From positions 62,001 through 126,000 of the forward strand of contig CALAMI010000014.1 of the NCBI GenBank assembly GCA_937925685.1: DNA of 64,000 nucleotides. Direction: 5' to 3'. The notes beneath the pieces are model-generated. The model worked only from the letters and a program-made list of their open reading frames with translations, was not told where the DNA came from and made no database searches. The DNA is from Candidatus Binatia bacterium (GTDB taxonomy: Bacteria > Desulfobacterota > Binatia > HRBIN30). This document shows positions 35,388-45,081 of the stretch, one piece after another; the first letter of the stretch is position 1, and each line of letters begins with the position of its first letter. A program made the translations under genes and the position numbers.

Positions 35388-38300
35388 CTACAAAGGAGCT
35401 GCAGACGTTGTCGAGCTTCCTCTGGGGAATTCAAAGGGATGGAGGCGATAGGCGCGCACGTGGATCACACCGTCGACGCTTTGAAGATAGCCTTCCACTT
35501 CCAGCAACGGGGCCGTGTGCAGCAGTACACGGTAACGTTCAAAAAACGCCGGGGTGAGCACGACGTTGGCAAGTCCAGTTTCGTCTTCCAAGGTAAGGAA
35601 GCAAAATCCTTTGGCGGTGCCTGGGCGCTGGCGCACGATGACATGACCCGCCACCTTCACCTGCTGCCCATGGACGCACCGAGGTAAGGCACGGGCTGGC
35701 AAAAAGCCGCGGGCCTCAAGATTTTTGCGGCAATGCGCCATGAGGTGCGGCCCTACGGTCAGGCCACTTCCTCTCAAATCCGCCAACGTGCGCTCCAAGG
35801 GGTGCATTTCAGGCAGCGGGCTCTCTTGAGCCTGGGCCTCGGTTTGCCCAGCTGCACTGACAGCGAACAATGGTCCCTGAGGAATGGCAGCAACCTGCCA
35901 CAGGGCACTGCGTCGAGTGTATCCAAATGCGGCCAAGGCACCAATTTCCGCTAGAGTGGCGAGTTCGCTTTCACGCAATGCGCAGCGGTACACAAAATCC
36001 TCGAGCGATTTGAACGGCTTCTCTTTCCGTTCACGCACGATTCGCTCCCCGGCTTCCGCACGGAATGCACGCACGTACTTGAGGCCCAACCGCAAACAAA
36101 GTTGGCTCTTCTCACCATCTGCCATGCGTTCCAGCGTACATCGCCAGGCCGAGCGGGTTACATCGACGGGCAAGACCCGTACGCCGTGCCGTTGTGCGTC
36201 TTTGACAATGGTAGCGGGGTGGTAAAACCCCATGGGCCAGTTGTTCAACAAAGCACAGGCAAAGGCTGCCGGGTGGTGTGCTTTGAGATATGCCGAGGCA
36301 TACGCCAACAAGGCAAAGCTTGCGGCATGCGACTCGGGAAAACCGTAAAGCGCAAACGAGGTAATGCTGCGTACGATTTCCTCGGCCGTTTTGCCCACGA
36401 TGCCACGCGCAGCCATACCAGAGCGCAACTTGGCCTCGATAGCACGCATCCGCTCCAGCGAACGCTTAAATCCCATAGCCCGACGGAGTTCCTCGGCTTC
36501 CCCTCCGGAAAAGCCCGCAACCGTCATTGCTATGCGGAGCAATTGCTCCTGGAACAACGGCACTCCCAGGGTGCGCCGGAGAATGGGCTCGAGCAAAGGG
36601 TGGGGATACGTAATCGGTTCGCGTCCAGCCCGGCGCCGCAAGTATGGATGCACCATTTGGCCCACGATGGGCCCAGGGCGAATGAGCGCCACTTCCACCA
36701 CCAGATCGTAAAAACACCGGGGCTTCAGCCGTGGCAGCGTGGCCATTTGTGCCCGGCTTTCCACTTGAAACACGCCCACAGTATCTGCGCGTTGCAGTTG
36801 CGCGTAGGTTTTGGGGTCGTTGGGCGGGAGGTGTGCCAAGTCGAGTTCGACGCCCTCGTGTTGGCGCACGAGTGGCAAGGCTTCTTCCAACACGGCCATC
36901 ATCCCGAGACCAAGCAAGTCCACTTTGATGATACCCAGGTCTGCGCAGTCGTCTTTGTCCCACTGCACTACGACCCGTCCTGGCATGCGTGCTGGTTCCA
37001 AGGGAACGATCTCGTCAAGCCGCCCAGCCGCAATGATCATTCCGCCGGAGTGCTGGCCCAAGTGCCGTGGTAAGTGCTGGATACGTTCCACCAGTTGCAG
37101 GAGCCAACGTGAACGAGGGGCCTCAGGATCGAACCCAGCAGCACGGAGATGGGCCGAGAGATCATCGTCGCGCGGATCGCGAAATTCAAAGCGATGGAGG
37201 AACTTAGCTAAACGATCGATGTGTTCCGGCGAGAATCCTAGAGCCTTACCGACCTCTCGTGTGGCACTCCGCAAGCGGTAGGTAATCACGTTCGCGGTCA
37301 TGGCGGCGCCGTGAGGACCGTAACGGCGATACACATACTGCAACACACGCTCGCGCTGGTCGCCGCTCGGGAGATCGATATCGATATCTGGCCACTCGCC
37401 GCGTTCTTCCGAAAGGAAGCGCTCGAACAAGAGTTCCATCCCCACGGGGTCAACTGCAGTAATGCCCAAGGCGTAACACACGGCGCTATTGGCTGCGGAG
37501 CCCCGCCCCTGTGCCAAGATGCCTTGTTCTCGGCAAAACCGGACGATGTCCCAAACAATGAGGAAATAACCGGCAAGTTGAAGCTTACCAATGACGTTGA
37601 GTTCGTGTTCGAGCTGGCGTCGCACTGCCGGTGTGATGGTACGGTACCGCTCCCGTGCTCCTTCGTACACTAAATGCTGCAGGTACTCCTGCGCTGTTTG
37701 CCCTGGCGGCAAGGGATAGTCTGGGAAGCGGTAACCAAGGTCAGCCAGGGTGAACTCGCACTGTTCCGCGATGGTTCGAGTATTTTGCACTGCTGTGGGA
37801 AGGTCGCGGAACAACCGCCCCATTTCTGCCGGCGTTTTCAGATGCCGTTCCCCATTGCGCTCGAGAAGCCACCCTGCAGCATCGATGGTGGTATGATAGC
37901 GGATGCAGGTCAGCACGTCGTACAATGGCTGCAGCTCGGGCGTAGCATAACGCACGTCATTGGTCGCCACGACAGGCACCCGAAAGTGGGCTGCGGCATC
38001 GCACAAAATGCGGTTGTGACGCTCTTCCACCGGATCGCCGTGGCGGTGGAGTTCGAGATACAAGCGTTCAGGAAACAACCGGCACAACGTGTGCAAAGCC
38101 TCCGGGGCAAAACTAAACGGCGAAGGAAACAGCGCCGCGCGTGCGAGACACACCATTCCCTCGGTCATCCCCGCAAGCTCTTCCCACGCAAGCACTGCCT
38201 CGCCCTTAGGAAATCGGAGTTTGTTTTGCGTCAGCAACCGGCACAGGTTGCGGTAACCCGTGCGATCGACCACGAGCACGTACAAATGCGTGGGCCTACA

Positions 38301-38540
38301 CTCGGGCTGGCTGGCTTTTTTACCCCACCGCTGCAGGGTGAGTTCGCAACCAACGAGCGGCCGGATGCCAGCTTCGCGGGCAGCTCGGTAAAACCGTGGT
38401 GCGCCGTACACCCCGTCGGCATCACCCAGAGCGAGTGTATCGTATCCAAGTGTCGCGGCACGAGCCACAAGGTCTTCCGGCAACGAGGCTGCCGAGAGAA
38501 AGTGAAAAGCGGAGTGACAGCGGAGTTCGACGTAGCCCAC
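35388..38540 (-). CDS. dnaE2: Error-prone DNA polymerase DnaE2 (ImuC)
   Basis: A ~1,050-residue C-family polymerase. It opens with YVELRCHSAFHFLSAAS, the PHP domain start with H-x-H replaced by the RCHSAF form usual in DnaE2. QGRGSAANSAVCYALGIT and the catalytic PDIDID (with two of the three active-site Asp residues) follow, then VDLLGLGMMAVL and GIYRF-type finger segments. The C-terminal OB region (VKVAGHVIVRQRPGTAKG) is present; the replicative clamp/tau tail is missing, as expected. The start is probably GTG 38540 (GGAGG eight bases upstream); GTG 38546 or 38555 are alternatives. With imuA and imuB upstream it forms the mutasome for damage-induced translesion synthesis. Confidence 0.95.
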   Translation of the reverse strand: MGYVELRCHSAFHFLSAASLPEDLVARAATLGYDTLALGDADGVYGAPRFYRAAREAGIRPLVGCELTLQRWGKKASQPECRPTHLYVLVVDRTGYRNLCRLLTQNKLRFPKGEAVLAWEELAGMTEGMVCLARAALFPSPFSFAPEALHTLCRLFPERLYLELHRHGDPVEERHNRILCDAAAHFRVPVVATNDVRYATPELQPLYDVLTCIRYHTTIDAAGWLLERNGERHLKTPAEMGRLFRDLPTAVQNTRTIAEQCEFTLADLGYRFPDYPLPPGQTAQEYLQHLVYEGARERYRTITPAVRRQLEHELNVIGKLQLAGYFLIVWDIVRFCREQGILAQGRGSAANSAVCYALGITAVDPVGMELLFERFLSEERGEWPDIDIDLPSGDQRERVLQYVYRRYGPHGAAMTANVITYRLRSATREVGKALGFSPEHIDRLAKFLHRFEFRDPRDDDLSAHLRAAGFDPEAPRSRWLLQLVERIQHLPRHLGQHSGGMIIAAGRLDEIVPLEPARMPGRVVVQWDKDDCADLGIIKVDLLGLGMMAVLEEALPLVRQHEGVELDLAHLPPNDPKTYAQLQRADTVGVFQVESRAQMATLPRLKPRCFYDLVVEVALIRPGPIVGQMVHPYLRRRAGREPITYPHPLLEPILRRTLGVPLFQEQLLRIAMTVAGFSGGEAEELRRAMGFKRSLERMRAIEAKLRSGMAARGIVGKTAEEIVRSITSFALYGFPESHAASFALLAYASAYLKAHHPAAFACALLNNWPMGFYHPATIVKDAQRHGVRVLPVDVTRSAWRCTLERMADGEKSQLCLRLGLKYVRAFRAEAGERIVRERKEKPFKSLEDFVYRCALRESELATLAEIGALAAFGYTRRSALWQVAAIPQGPLFAVSAAGQTEAQAQESPLPEMHPLERTLADLRGSGLTVGPHLMAHCRKNLEARGFLPARALPRCVHGQQVKVAGHVIVRQRPGTAKGFCFLTLEDETGLANVVLTPAFFERYRVLLHTAPLLEVEGYLQSVDGVIHVRAYRLHPFEFPRGSSTTSAAPL

Positions 38541-38585
38541 AGTCACTGCCTCCACGAGCTGTTCGAACCCACGAGGGGCAAGTGT

Positions 38586-40070
38586 TCAGTCATACACACC
38601 GTCCACGAACCACTGTTGCTGTTCTTCGTCACGAAAGAGGCGGTACAGCCCCCCGTCGCTCAGCTGCACGTCGTAGTATTCGCGCCCGTACGGCCTTTCG
38701 CCCCACCACTCGGTTCGGATCCGCCAAGGTCCCGCCCACGACACTACGCGCCCACCAAGTTGTGGGCCGCGTACGAAATCCGGCCGCTCGCGTTCGGAAA
38801 ACACCTCTACAGCCAGCGGGGGGCGAAAACGACGCAACGCCAGTGGAGGTAGAACGCTGGTAGGAGGTGTGGTTCCCGATGTTTCTCTCATTTGGCTGCC
38901 AAAAGGCGCCATACTCTCGGTATCGAGGCGATGCGTATTGGGCACCACAGGGCTACCCACACGTTCGTTTCCGCACAAGGAAGAAAGTTGGGCAAGCACG
39001 GTTGTCAACGCGGCGGGGGCAGGGCCATGGGGACGAAACAAATCGAGCTGGCTGGGGCGTAGCACCTCGGGGCACGCACGCACCCGTATAGCGTCGAGCG
39101 CAGCTTGTGGTGGCTGCTGTTCGAGGTGCAACCGCAGTAACCCCAAGAGTGCTTTTACCTCGTTGTTGGGGTAAGCAACGGCAATCGTTCGTTCTTCCCA
39201 ACCCGCACCCAACAAATGCAACCGCAGTTGCAAACCAGCACACACAAACCCCCGGGCTTCGAGGCGTACCGTGAGCCGATCGAGCAAGGCACGAACTACG
39301 AACGCCAAGGGTTCGAGGTTGTCAATGCCGGAATCGAACTCCATGGCTTCCTCGAACACCACGGGGCACGGGCGTGGTTGCAGGGGTTCAGTCTCTTCCC
39401 CGCGCGCACGACGGACAAGGATCACACCTTCCGGCCCCAAGCGCGTGCCCACTGCCCTGAGAGGAAGTTGCACGAGTTGGCCAATCGTATAAATCCCCCA
39501 ACGCTCCAAAGTGGTGAGCAACTGCTCGCTTGGGCGGAGGGCAGCCACAGGCAGCGGGGCAAGGAAACTTGCTTCTTCTTCCGGTGCAAGCACAGTAACC
39601 CCATCCCAGCGCATGGCAGCCAGCCGTGCGGCCGTTTTTGTCCTAGCCACGGCCACACGAGCTGGCAGGCCGAAACGTTCGCAACGTGTGACAAGCCGAC
39701 TTGCCCATTGAGCTTCCGAAGCACACCAATGGCCGATCAGACCCTCCAACCCTACATAAATAACGCCGTCTTCTGCCGGTTCGATCAGCGGGGAGCAAGA
39801 AGCAGCCGCATCGAACAGCGCTGCTCGTGCACTCTCCAACAACGAGGGGTTTTGGGGCCGTACAATTAAAGTACGGCAGAGGTTTTGCGCCTGGCCAAGA
39901 CGCATGCCCGGACTAATCCCCCAGCGCCATGCTGCACGCGAGGCCGCGAGCACAAGGCTTTGCGGTTCCACGCGTTCGACTACGACCACGGCTTGTGTGC
40001 AAAGCTCGGGGGCAGCACGAAGCCAGGCAGCCAAAGGAAATGCTGGAACGTAAAGACACGCAATGCGCAC
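38586..40070 (-). CDS. imuB: ImuB, inactive Y-family polymerase-like protein
   Basis: A 494-residue Y-family relative. The first catalytic Asp is absent: the N-terminus reads CLYVPAFPLAAW where active enzymes have D-x-D/E near there, and the second acidic motif is replaced by IYVGLEG. This is normal for ImuB, which is an adaptor. It retains the helix-hairpin-helix region (LERWGIYTIGQLVQLP) and a beta-clamp-binding QLDLF at 341-345. The C-terminal region (YYDVQLSDGGLYRLFRDEE) contacts ImuA/DnaE2 in studied systems. The order imuA-imuB-dnaE2, with 22 and 45 bases between genes, indicates one operon. Confidence 0.94.
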   Translation of the reverse strand: MRIACLYVPAFPLAAWLRAAPELCTQAVVVVERVEPQSLVLAASRAAWRWGISPGMRLGQAQNLCRTLIVRPQNPSLLESARAALFDAAASCSPLIEPAEDGVIYVGLEGLIGHWCASEAQWASRLVTRCERFGLPARVAVARTKTAARLAAMRWDGVTVLAPEEEASFLAPLPVAALRPSEQLLTTLERWGIYTIGQLVQLPLRAVGTRLGPEGVILVRRARGEETEPLQPRPCPVVFEEAMEFDSGIDNLEPLAFVVRALLDRLTVRLEARGFVCAGLQLRLHLLGAGWEERTIAVAYPNNEVKALLGLLRLHLEQQPPQAALDAIRVRACPEVLRPSQLDLFRPHGPAPAALTTVLAQLSSLCGNERVGSPVVPNTHRLDTESMAPFGSQMRETSGTTPPTSVLPPLALRRFRPPLAVEVFSERERPDFVRGPQLGGRVVSWAGPWRIRTEWWGERPYGREYYDVQLSDGGLYRLFRDEEQQQWFVDGVYD

Positions 40071-40092
40071 GGACCTGACCTCTCAAGAAGCA

Positions 40093-40821
40093 TCAATCGC
40101 ACGCTTTCTCAGTCCAACTGGCGTTGCTGGCAACTTGCCACCCCACTTCCCAGCAACGCTGTTGTCTTTCAAAACCAGCGCGGTTGCGCTCCACAACGGC
40201 GAGTGCCTGTAATCCTTCCAGGAAAGCCTGCTGACCCACACGCACCCAACGCGCCCTCCGCGCCTGCAGACGCATCCGCAACGTGGCAAAACTGCCCGCT
40301 AAGCTGCGTGGTGTGAGAAGAAGCAGCACGGCCTGTGCTCGCGCTGCAGCCCGCTGCAAGCGCACCCATGCGCCATGACTTGGCCAGCGCGGAATCTGCT
40401 CGCCCCAGTCGAGAACAACTAGCGCAAACCCCTTGCTCGACAGCGCCATTTCAGCGCTCCGCAGCGCTTCCTGCCAAGAACGCGGCCGCACCCACAGCAC
40501 GCGCGGCAACTCCACTCCAGCCGCCACAAGAGACAAAGGATGCAAGGCATCAGCAGCATCGATCCACACCCCCATCTCCCCCCGACGCGTTACCGCCGCG
40601 AGGAGTTGCACGGCCAATGTGGTTTTCCCACACGAGCGTGCTCCATAAAGCTCGCTCAAACGCCCTCGTGGCCAACCTCCCTCGAGAAGGGCATCGAGTG
40701 GCGCAACCTCACAAGCAAGGCGAACAATTGGCTCTTCCGCTAAGCCACTCTGCACCCCTGGAATACTGTGGAGTAAATCTTCCCTCGATTCCGCTGGAGC
40801 AAACTGTGGCAAGGTAGGCAT
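40093..40821 (-). CDS. imuA: ImuA, RecA-like mutasome protein
   Basis: A 242-residue RecA/SulA-related protein with a P-loop GARSCGKTT at residues 60-68 and a Walker B-like FALVVLDWGEQ. Its fold resembles a RecA core without the DNA-binding loops. It is the first gene of the imuA-imuB-dnaE2 cassette and is needed for the polymerase complex in other bacteria. Upstream, at 40832-40850, two TTTTCGCC repeats lie where a LexA site would be expected. Confidence 0.92.
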   Translation of the reverse strand: MPTLPQFAPAESREDLLHSIPGVQSGLAEEPIVRLACEVAPLDALLEGGWPRGRLSELYGARSCGKTTLAVQLLAAVTRRGEMGVWIDAADALHPLSLVAAGVELPRVLWVRPRSWQEALRSAEMALSSKGFALVVLDWGEQIPRWPSHGAWVRLQRAAARAQAVLLLLTPRSLAGSFATLRMRLQARRARWVRVGQQAFLEGLQALAVVERNRAGFERQQRCWEVGWQVASNASWTEKACD

Positions 40822-40831
40822 AGCCCCACTC

Positions 40832-40850
40832 TTTTCGCCTAATTTTCGCC
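40832..40850 (-). promoter_or_regulatory. Direct repeat upstream of imuA, possible SOS operator
   Basis: On the coding strand GGCGAAAA occurs twice with an 11-base period (40850-40843 and 40839-40832). The second copy ends 11 bases before the imuA ATG. LexA of alphaproteobacteria binds direct repeats of the same period (GTTC-N7-GTTC), but the sequence differs, so this is a candidate only. Confidence 0.35.
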
Positions 40851-41048
40851 CTCGAGCAAGAGGGTCATGGGAGACGCAGGTCTCAGCTCAGAACATTGCC
40901 GAGCACCTACAACCCTGAACAGACGACGCCAACCGCACCACGCTCTGGCAGAGCGGCGCTTCGCCCCGTCACAACTGCAACCGGCCCCCTTCGGGCCCCT
41001 TTGGAGCCGCCCTCCCCAACGTTCCGCTCCACGACACTCGGCTCCGCC

Positions 41049-42698
41049 TTAGAGAGCAAGGCAACGGTAGCCGAGAACTACCAGTGCAACAATGGTCAAA
41101 ACGATCCCTACAAGCGAATGCACCGGGACCCGTGCAAAAAACGGGCGCCTGAACTCATAAGCACCCAAGTCCACAATCGGCGCCAATCCTGCTCCGGTGT
41201 CCGGCGTAAGTGGATCCTCGATGAACCGCAACGCCCCATCAAGGTCTGTGCTGACAAGACCAAGCCCAGCAGCAGTGTTGTTACCAGCGTCAATGGCTGG
41301 CGACGCGCCTTGCAAGCGCAGGTTGTCATCGAGGGTGCCGGGAACGTTGTCCGCACCGTCCGGATCGACAAACAGCGGATCGCTATCGAGATTGTTTCCC
41401 CCATCAACACCAAAGGCTGTGTTCCAACCGCTACCGCTCCCCCCAGAGCCTTCGATCAGGCTAAAAGAAATTTGCGGCGTGCTCGGCCCGATATTCATCA
41501 CCTCTTTGAAGGTGCTGGCAACGTTGCCCCACAGGATCACGTTCGCCAACAACGGACTACTGTTGTTCCCATTGAGGATACCGCCAGCCATTTGGATCGA
41601 ACCCGCAGCCATGTTTCCCGACAACGTCACATTGGTGAGGGTCGGGCTACTGCCGTTGTTGAGCATTCCCCCACCGGCACCGCCACCCACACCAGAAGCA
41701 AGGTTGCCAGAAAACACTACATTCACCAGCAATGGATTGCTGCTCGCAAGGTTGTACAAGCCTCCCCCGAAGCCGGCCTTGTTCCCGAAAAAAGCAACGT
41801 TGCGCAGCTCCGAGCTGCTACTCGCTTGGTTCATCACACCGCCGCCGTTGACCAGCGCTTCGTTGCCAAAAAAGACAACGCCAACCATCAGTGGTTGACT
41901 CCCGTTTAAATTGAACATCCCTCCCCCGTTACCTCCGTTACCAACATGAGCGACATTGCGGATGAATCTGCCGTCCTCGATCGTAGGGCTGCTGCTGTCG
42001 AGGTTGGCCATCCCGCCCCCTTGCCCAGCATGGTTTTGCACGAAGGTGACGTTAAATAGCGTGGGATTGCTGGCGCTGATGTTGGCCATGCCGCCTCCGG
42101 CATTTGCGCTCGAGTTCCCAGATAAAATCAGGTTTCCCAGCGTGGGACTGCCGGCGTCGTTGAAGACCCCAGCGCCACAGCGATTAACGCACGGGCTTGT
42201 CGCACCGTCGGCAAGTCCACCAGTGACGGTGAACCCGTCGAGCACGGCGGTCGAGTCGGTTCCGCTGCCAGTGACCACCTGGTAGCTGTTGCTACCGACA
42301 ATGTCGGCATAGGAGGCAACGACTCCGTCCGCGTCGGTGGTGTCGTCTTGGTCGATATCGCCACTGAGCACAGTTCTGTTCGTCCCTGGCGCACGCTCGG
42401 TCAGCGCCAGCTCCGTTCCGACAAAACCGCCGTAGATCGCCACCCCGCTCTTGAGCTGGAAGGTAGCTGCTCGGTCGCCATCCGTCTGCCCACTGCCTTC
42501 GTCTGGGTAATACACTCCACGCGCTACCCAAATCTGGGTTCCCGTGGACGCAGCTGCCAAGGCATCCTGCAGCTTGGTAAAAGCATCGATCCACGACGAG
42601 CCGTCGTTCGCTCCACTGGCAGCGGCGTCAACGAAGATGACGCCCGACGAAGGGGCCGCAAGACTCAAGCACAGGGAAAAAGCTGCCAGGCACGCCAT
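41049..42698 (-). CDS. Secreted right-handed beta-helix (PMP/pectin-lyase-like) surface protein with C-terminal anchor
   Basis: A 549-residue protein starting at ATG 42698, after GGAGAGG. Signal peptide: MACLAAFSLCLSLAAPSSG. Residues ~20-500 contain GTQIWVARGVYYPDEG and about ten imperfect repeats of the type GGGMxNxxSSPTLxNVTFSGN (e.g. GAGGGMLNNGSSPTLTNVTL), the right-handed beta-helix rungs seen in chlamydial polymorphic membrane proteins. The end (DLGAYEFRRPFFARVPVHSL, then VGIVLTIVALVVLGYRCLAL) is a hydrophobic helix with almost no tail, so a membrane anchor or sorting signal. An upstream in-frame extension to 42932 lacks a good start. Function: probably surface carbohydrate or adhesion; no catalytic residues identified. 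Confidence 0.85.
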   Translation of the reverse strand: MACLAAFSLCLSLAAPSSGVIFVDAAASGANDGSSWIDAFTKLQDALAAASTGTQIWVARGVYYPDEGSGQTDGDRAATFQLKSGVAIYGGFVGTELALTERAPGTNRTVLSGDIDQDDTTDADGVVASYADIVGSNSYQVVTGSGTDSTAVLDGFTVTGGLADGATSPCVNRCGAGVFNDAGSPTLGNLILSGNSSANAGGGMANISASNPTLFNVTFVQNHAGQGGGMANLDSSSPTIEDGRFIRNVAHVGNGGNGGGMFNLNGSQPLMVGVVFFGNEALVNGGGVMNQASSSSELRNVAFFGNKAGFGGGLYNLASSNPLLVNVVFSGNLASGVGGGAGGGMLNNGSSPTLTNVTLSGNMAAGSIQMAGGILNGNNSSPLLANVILWGNVASTFKEVMNIGPSTPQISFSLIEGSGGSGSGWNTAFGVDGGNNLDSDPLFVDPDGADNVPGTLDDNLRLQGASPAIDAGNNTAAGLGLVSTDLDGALRFIEDPLTPDTGAGLAPIVDLGAYEFRRPFFARVPVHSLVGIVLTIVALVVLGYRCLAL

Positions 42699-44308
42699 TA
42701 GGCGCGCCCTCTCCGGTCTGCCGCGAATCGTCGTTTCACAAGCAAGGGCAAAAACCTCGCTGCCAACGTCTTGCTGCCCACACCTCGACACGGAACGGGA
42801 GTTCTCGCCCCGCGCAGCCGTTCGCGCTTCACTGTGGTCGGCTTTCCATTGGGACCACGCACGGGGCTCGAGCCACCTGCGTTCTGTTCCGCTCCGGCTG
42901 TGCATGCGGTTTGCCTCTACAGGAGATACCATGCCTGCGCAAACATTCGTTCGTGTGTTCTGATCGACCTCCCTTGCGGCTCGAAGGACCTGGCGTCACG
43001 ATGCTGGACCCTTCTCGCATCCGCTGCACCAATACGGGTTGACCCCCACCGGGCCCTCGTGCTCGTTCTTACCGTCACCCTCGGCGCTCCCTCGACCGCA
43101 GCTTTCCTTGTGTCCAGGGGACGTCTTCGCATGAGCAACGGGGAAATGCCCCTTGGACCACCTGGTTCCACAAACTTCCAACCCACTGGTGTCGGCGTCG
43201 TTTCCCCGCCCGAGGCGGAGGTAATAAGGAGCGACTGCCCCACTACCGTGCAGCCGCTGAGCACCGCGCTGACAGCCGTGTCGCTGCCTAGGATCAGCGA
43301 CTTTCCTCAAGCCTGAAGAGTGTTCTGACGCCGCGACTCTCCGAGCGATCGACTGCTACCTCACATCTCTACAGGCGGAGGTCGCCAACCACCAGGACAG
43401 GAGTCACCAACTGATGAGTGACGAGTCCCGCAAGTACGCGAGAGGAAGCTGGCTTCGGTGCTGGCGCAGGCCCATCCCCTGATCGCATCCAACGGATCAA
43501 CGGCAGCGCGACCGCGGAAACCGCTGTGCACCCATCCCCTACCTCGTGGTGCGCTTCGCGCACGGGACACCACCCTGGCCCTCGAAGCGAAAGGGGTCCC
43601 ACGCGTGGGGCTCCAACTTGTTCTTCCCACACCCCGCTACGTTTTTCGGCCCCAAGCGCGTATGCGGCGCTGAACTCGATCTCACCTCCATCGTGGGCGT
43701 CCATGAGCAGCACGTGCGATTGGGTTCATGCGTCGCCACGGCGGCAGCAAGTGGACACGCCGTGCAAGAAAAGAAAATCGCGCTGCCACAATCCATGGTA
43801 CGGCTCGCAGTAGGCAGACGTGCACCAGTGGCTGTGGTTGTCGATTCCTACCGCGCATTCCGACGAGGGCGGTCCGAGATACAAGACCATGCTAACCGCT
43901 TGTGGGATACTGCCGCGGCAGGTAACGCCTTTTTCCAAGGGCGCCCACGGTAGAGGGAAGAACTACCTGCCTTACCGGCTACGCCACTGTAACCATTCTT
44001 TCCGAATCACTTCGGTTAGGATGGTTCCCTCTGTACGTAAAAAGCGCCGAATCCCCCAGAGTTTGCTGGCGCACCGAGGGATTCGCTCTTTGGAAGACCC
44101 ACCATCGTTTCGCCTTAGTTTGAGCCAAAGTCTACCTCGCAATGTCACGCCCCCCACCGCAGCCGTGTAGCCCCGATGCGCAGAGAAATGATTTGCTTCC
44201 TCGAGGCAAAAATGATTCGTACCGGACATGATCCAGCCGAGTCGTTGGAGATTCACACGGCCCAGCATGTGGAACCTGCCCATTCTCGCCACTAAGGACG
44301 ACGATGTT
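42699..44308. other. Gene-poor stretch, possibly degenerate coding DNA
   Basis: About 1.6 kb with no convincing gene. On the minus strand near 43170-43310 a frame reads SDTAVSAVLSGCTVVG, resembling a rung of the neighbouring beta-helix protein (GTDSTAVLDGFTVTGG), but stops and frame changes surround it. Near 43540-43800 a signal-peptide-like stretch (AIFFSCTACPLAAAVAT) is followed by nothing recognisable. I interpret this as decayed surface-protein DNA, without proof. Confidence 0.4.
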
Positions 44309-44629
44309 GTGCGCAAGAAGCTTTACGCAAGCCTTCGCCGTTACCCGGTAACCATCGCACTGGCCTTTGTTCTGCTTACGGTGCTCGGGGCAGGAGCACT
44401 TCCTGCGGCCGTTCAGGACGACGAAATTGTCGCCCTGAACACCAACTCCCTCAAGTATCATTGCCTAAAATGCGAGTGGGCGCGGCGGTGCACGCGCAAC
44501 TGCATTCGAGTAAAGCGATCGCAAGCGCGTGCCAGCGGGGCCGTGCCATGCAAGGTGTGCGGCGGCTCGTGCGGGTCGTGGAGCGAAGAGCCCGTAGAAG
44601 GGCGCTCGAGTCCGCAAGAGCCTCATTGA
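44309..44629 (+). CDS. Small secreted Cys-rich protein with CxxC pairs
   Basis: A 106-residue exported protein. GTG 44309, ten bases after AAGGA, gives a signal peptide (RKKLYASLRRYPVTIALAFV, cleavage near PAAVQ). The mature part has VALNTNSLKYHCLKCEWARR, TRNC and GAVPCKVCGGSC: a K-x-H-x2-C-x2-C start and a PCKVC end, as in small secreted proteins with an Ada-like metal-binding or zinc-ribbon fold. Those are usually of unknown role. An ATG at 44228 or 44267 would give a long non-signal leader. It stands alone between gene-poor stretches. Confidence 0.7.
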   Translation: MRKKLYASLRRYPVTIALAFVLLTVLGAGALPAAVQDDEIVALNTNSLKYHCLKCEWARRCTRNCIRVKRSQARASGAVPCKVCGGSCGSWSEEPVEGRSSPQEPH

Positions 44630-45081
44630 GTTCTCCGCGTCTCAGGGAGTTGCCGCCACCGAGGGCGCGGCTTCTCGAACCAAACTACTACTCCCAGGGG
44701 TCCACAGGTGGCCATTCGCAGACCCCTGTCTCGTTCGGTGGGCGCAAATTGCACGCTAGCCCATCATGTTGACCACGAGCGCAAAGGCGCTCCTGCTCCG
44801 TCCTGCCCGTGCCTGTACCCACAACCGATACTGCGCTGGATTCACATCCTCCCTTTTGTGGGATCCTAAGCCCATGCGGTCAGGGCACGGGCGTGAGACC
44901 GGCACTGTACCTTGTCGTTCATCTTTGCTCAGCTCCCTCGCGACCGGTGCATTGGCCACCAGGGAAGGCGACTCAATGTATTCTCCGCATCCTCTACTGA
45001 AGGTCCGGCAGAGGTTCAAAAATAGCGCGAGATTCGGCGGCTCGTGGCCTAGTCGCCTTCGTGATGCAAGCGCGTCACTGT
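44630..45081. other. Intergenic region, nothing recognised
   Basis: A 452-base gap between convergent genes. No supported gene, repeat or clear terminator was found. Confidence 0.5.

Noticed and set aside
38569-38578. GTTCGAACCC resembling a tRNA T-arm
   Set aside because: It lies just between imuB and dnaE2 with no surrounding cloverleaf.
41049-42932. Longer start of the beta-helix protein at 42932
   Set aside because: The first 78 residues are Arg-rich and lack a signal; ATG 42698 has both a ribosome site and a signal peptide.
43369-43796. Two overlapping minus-strand frames that might be a broken secreted protein
   Set aside because: Joining them gives no recognisable domain and the composition looks like chance in GC-rich DNA.
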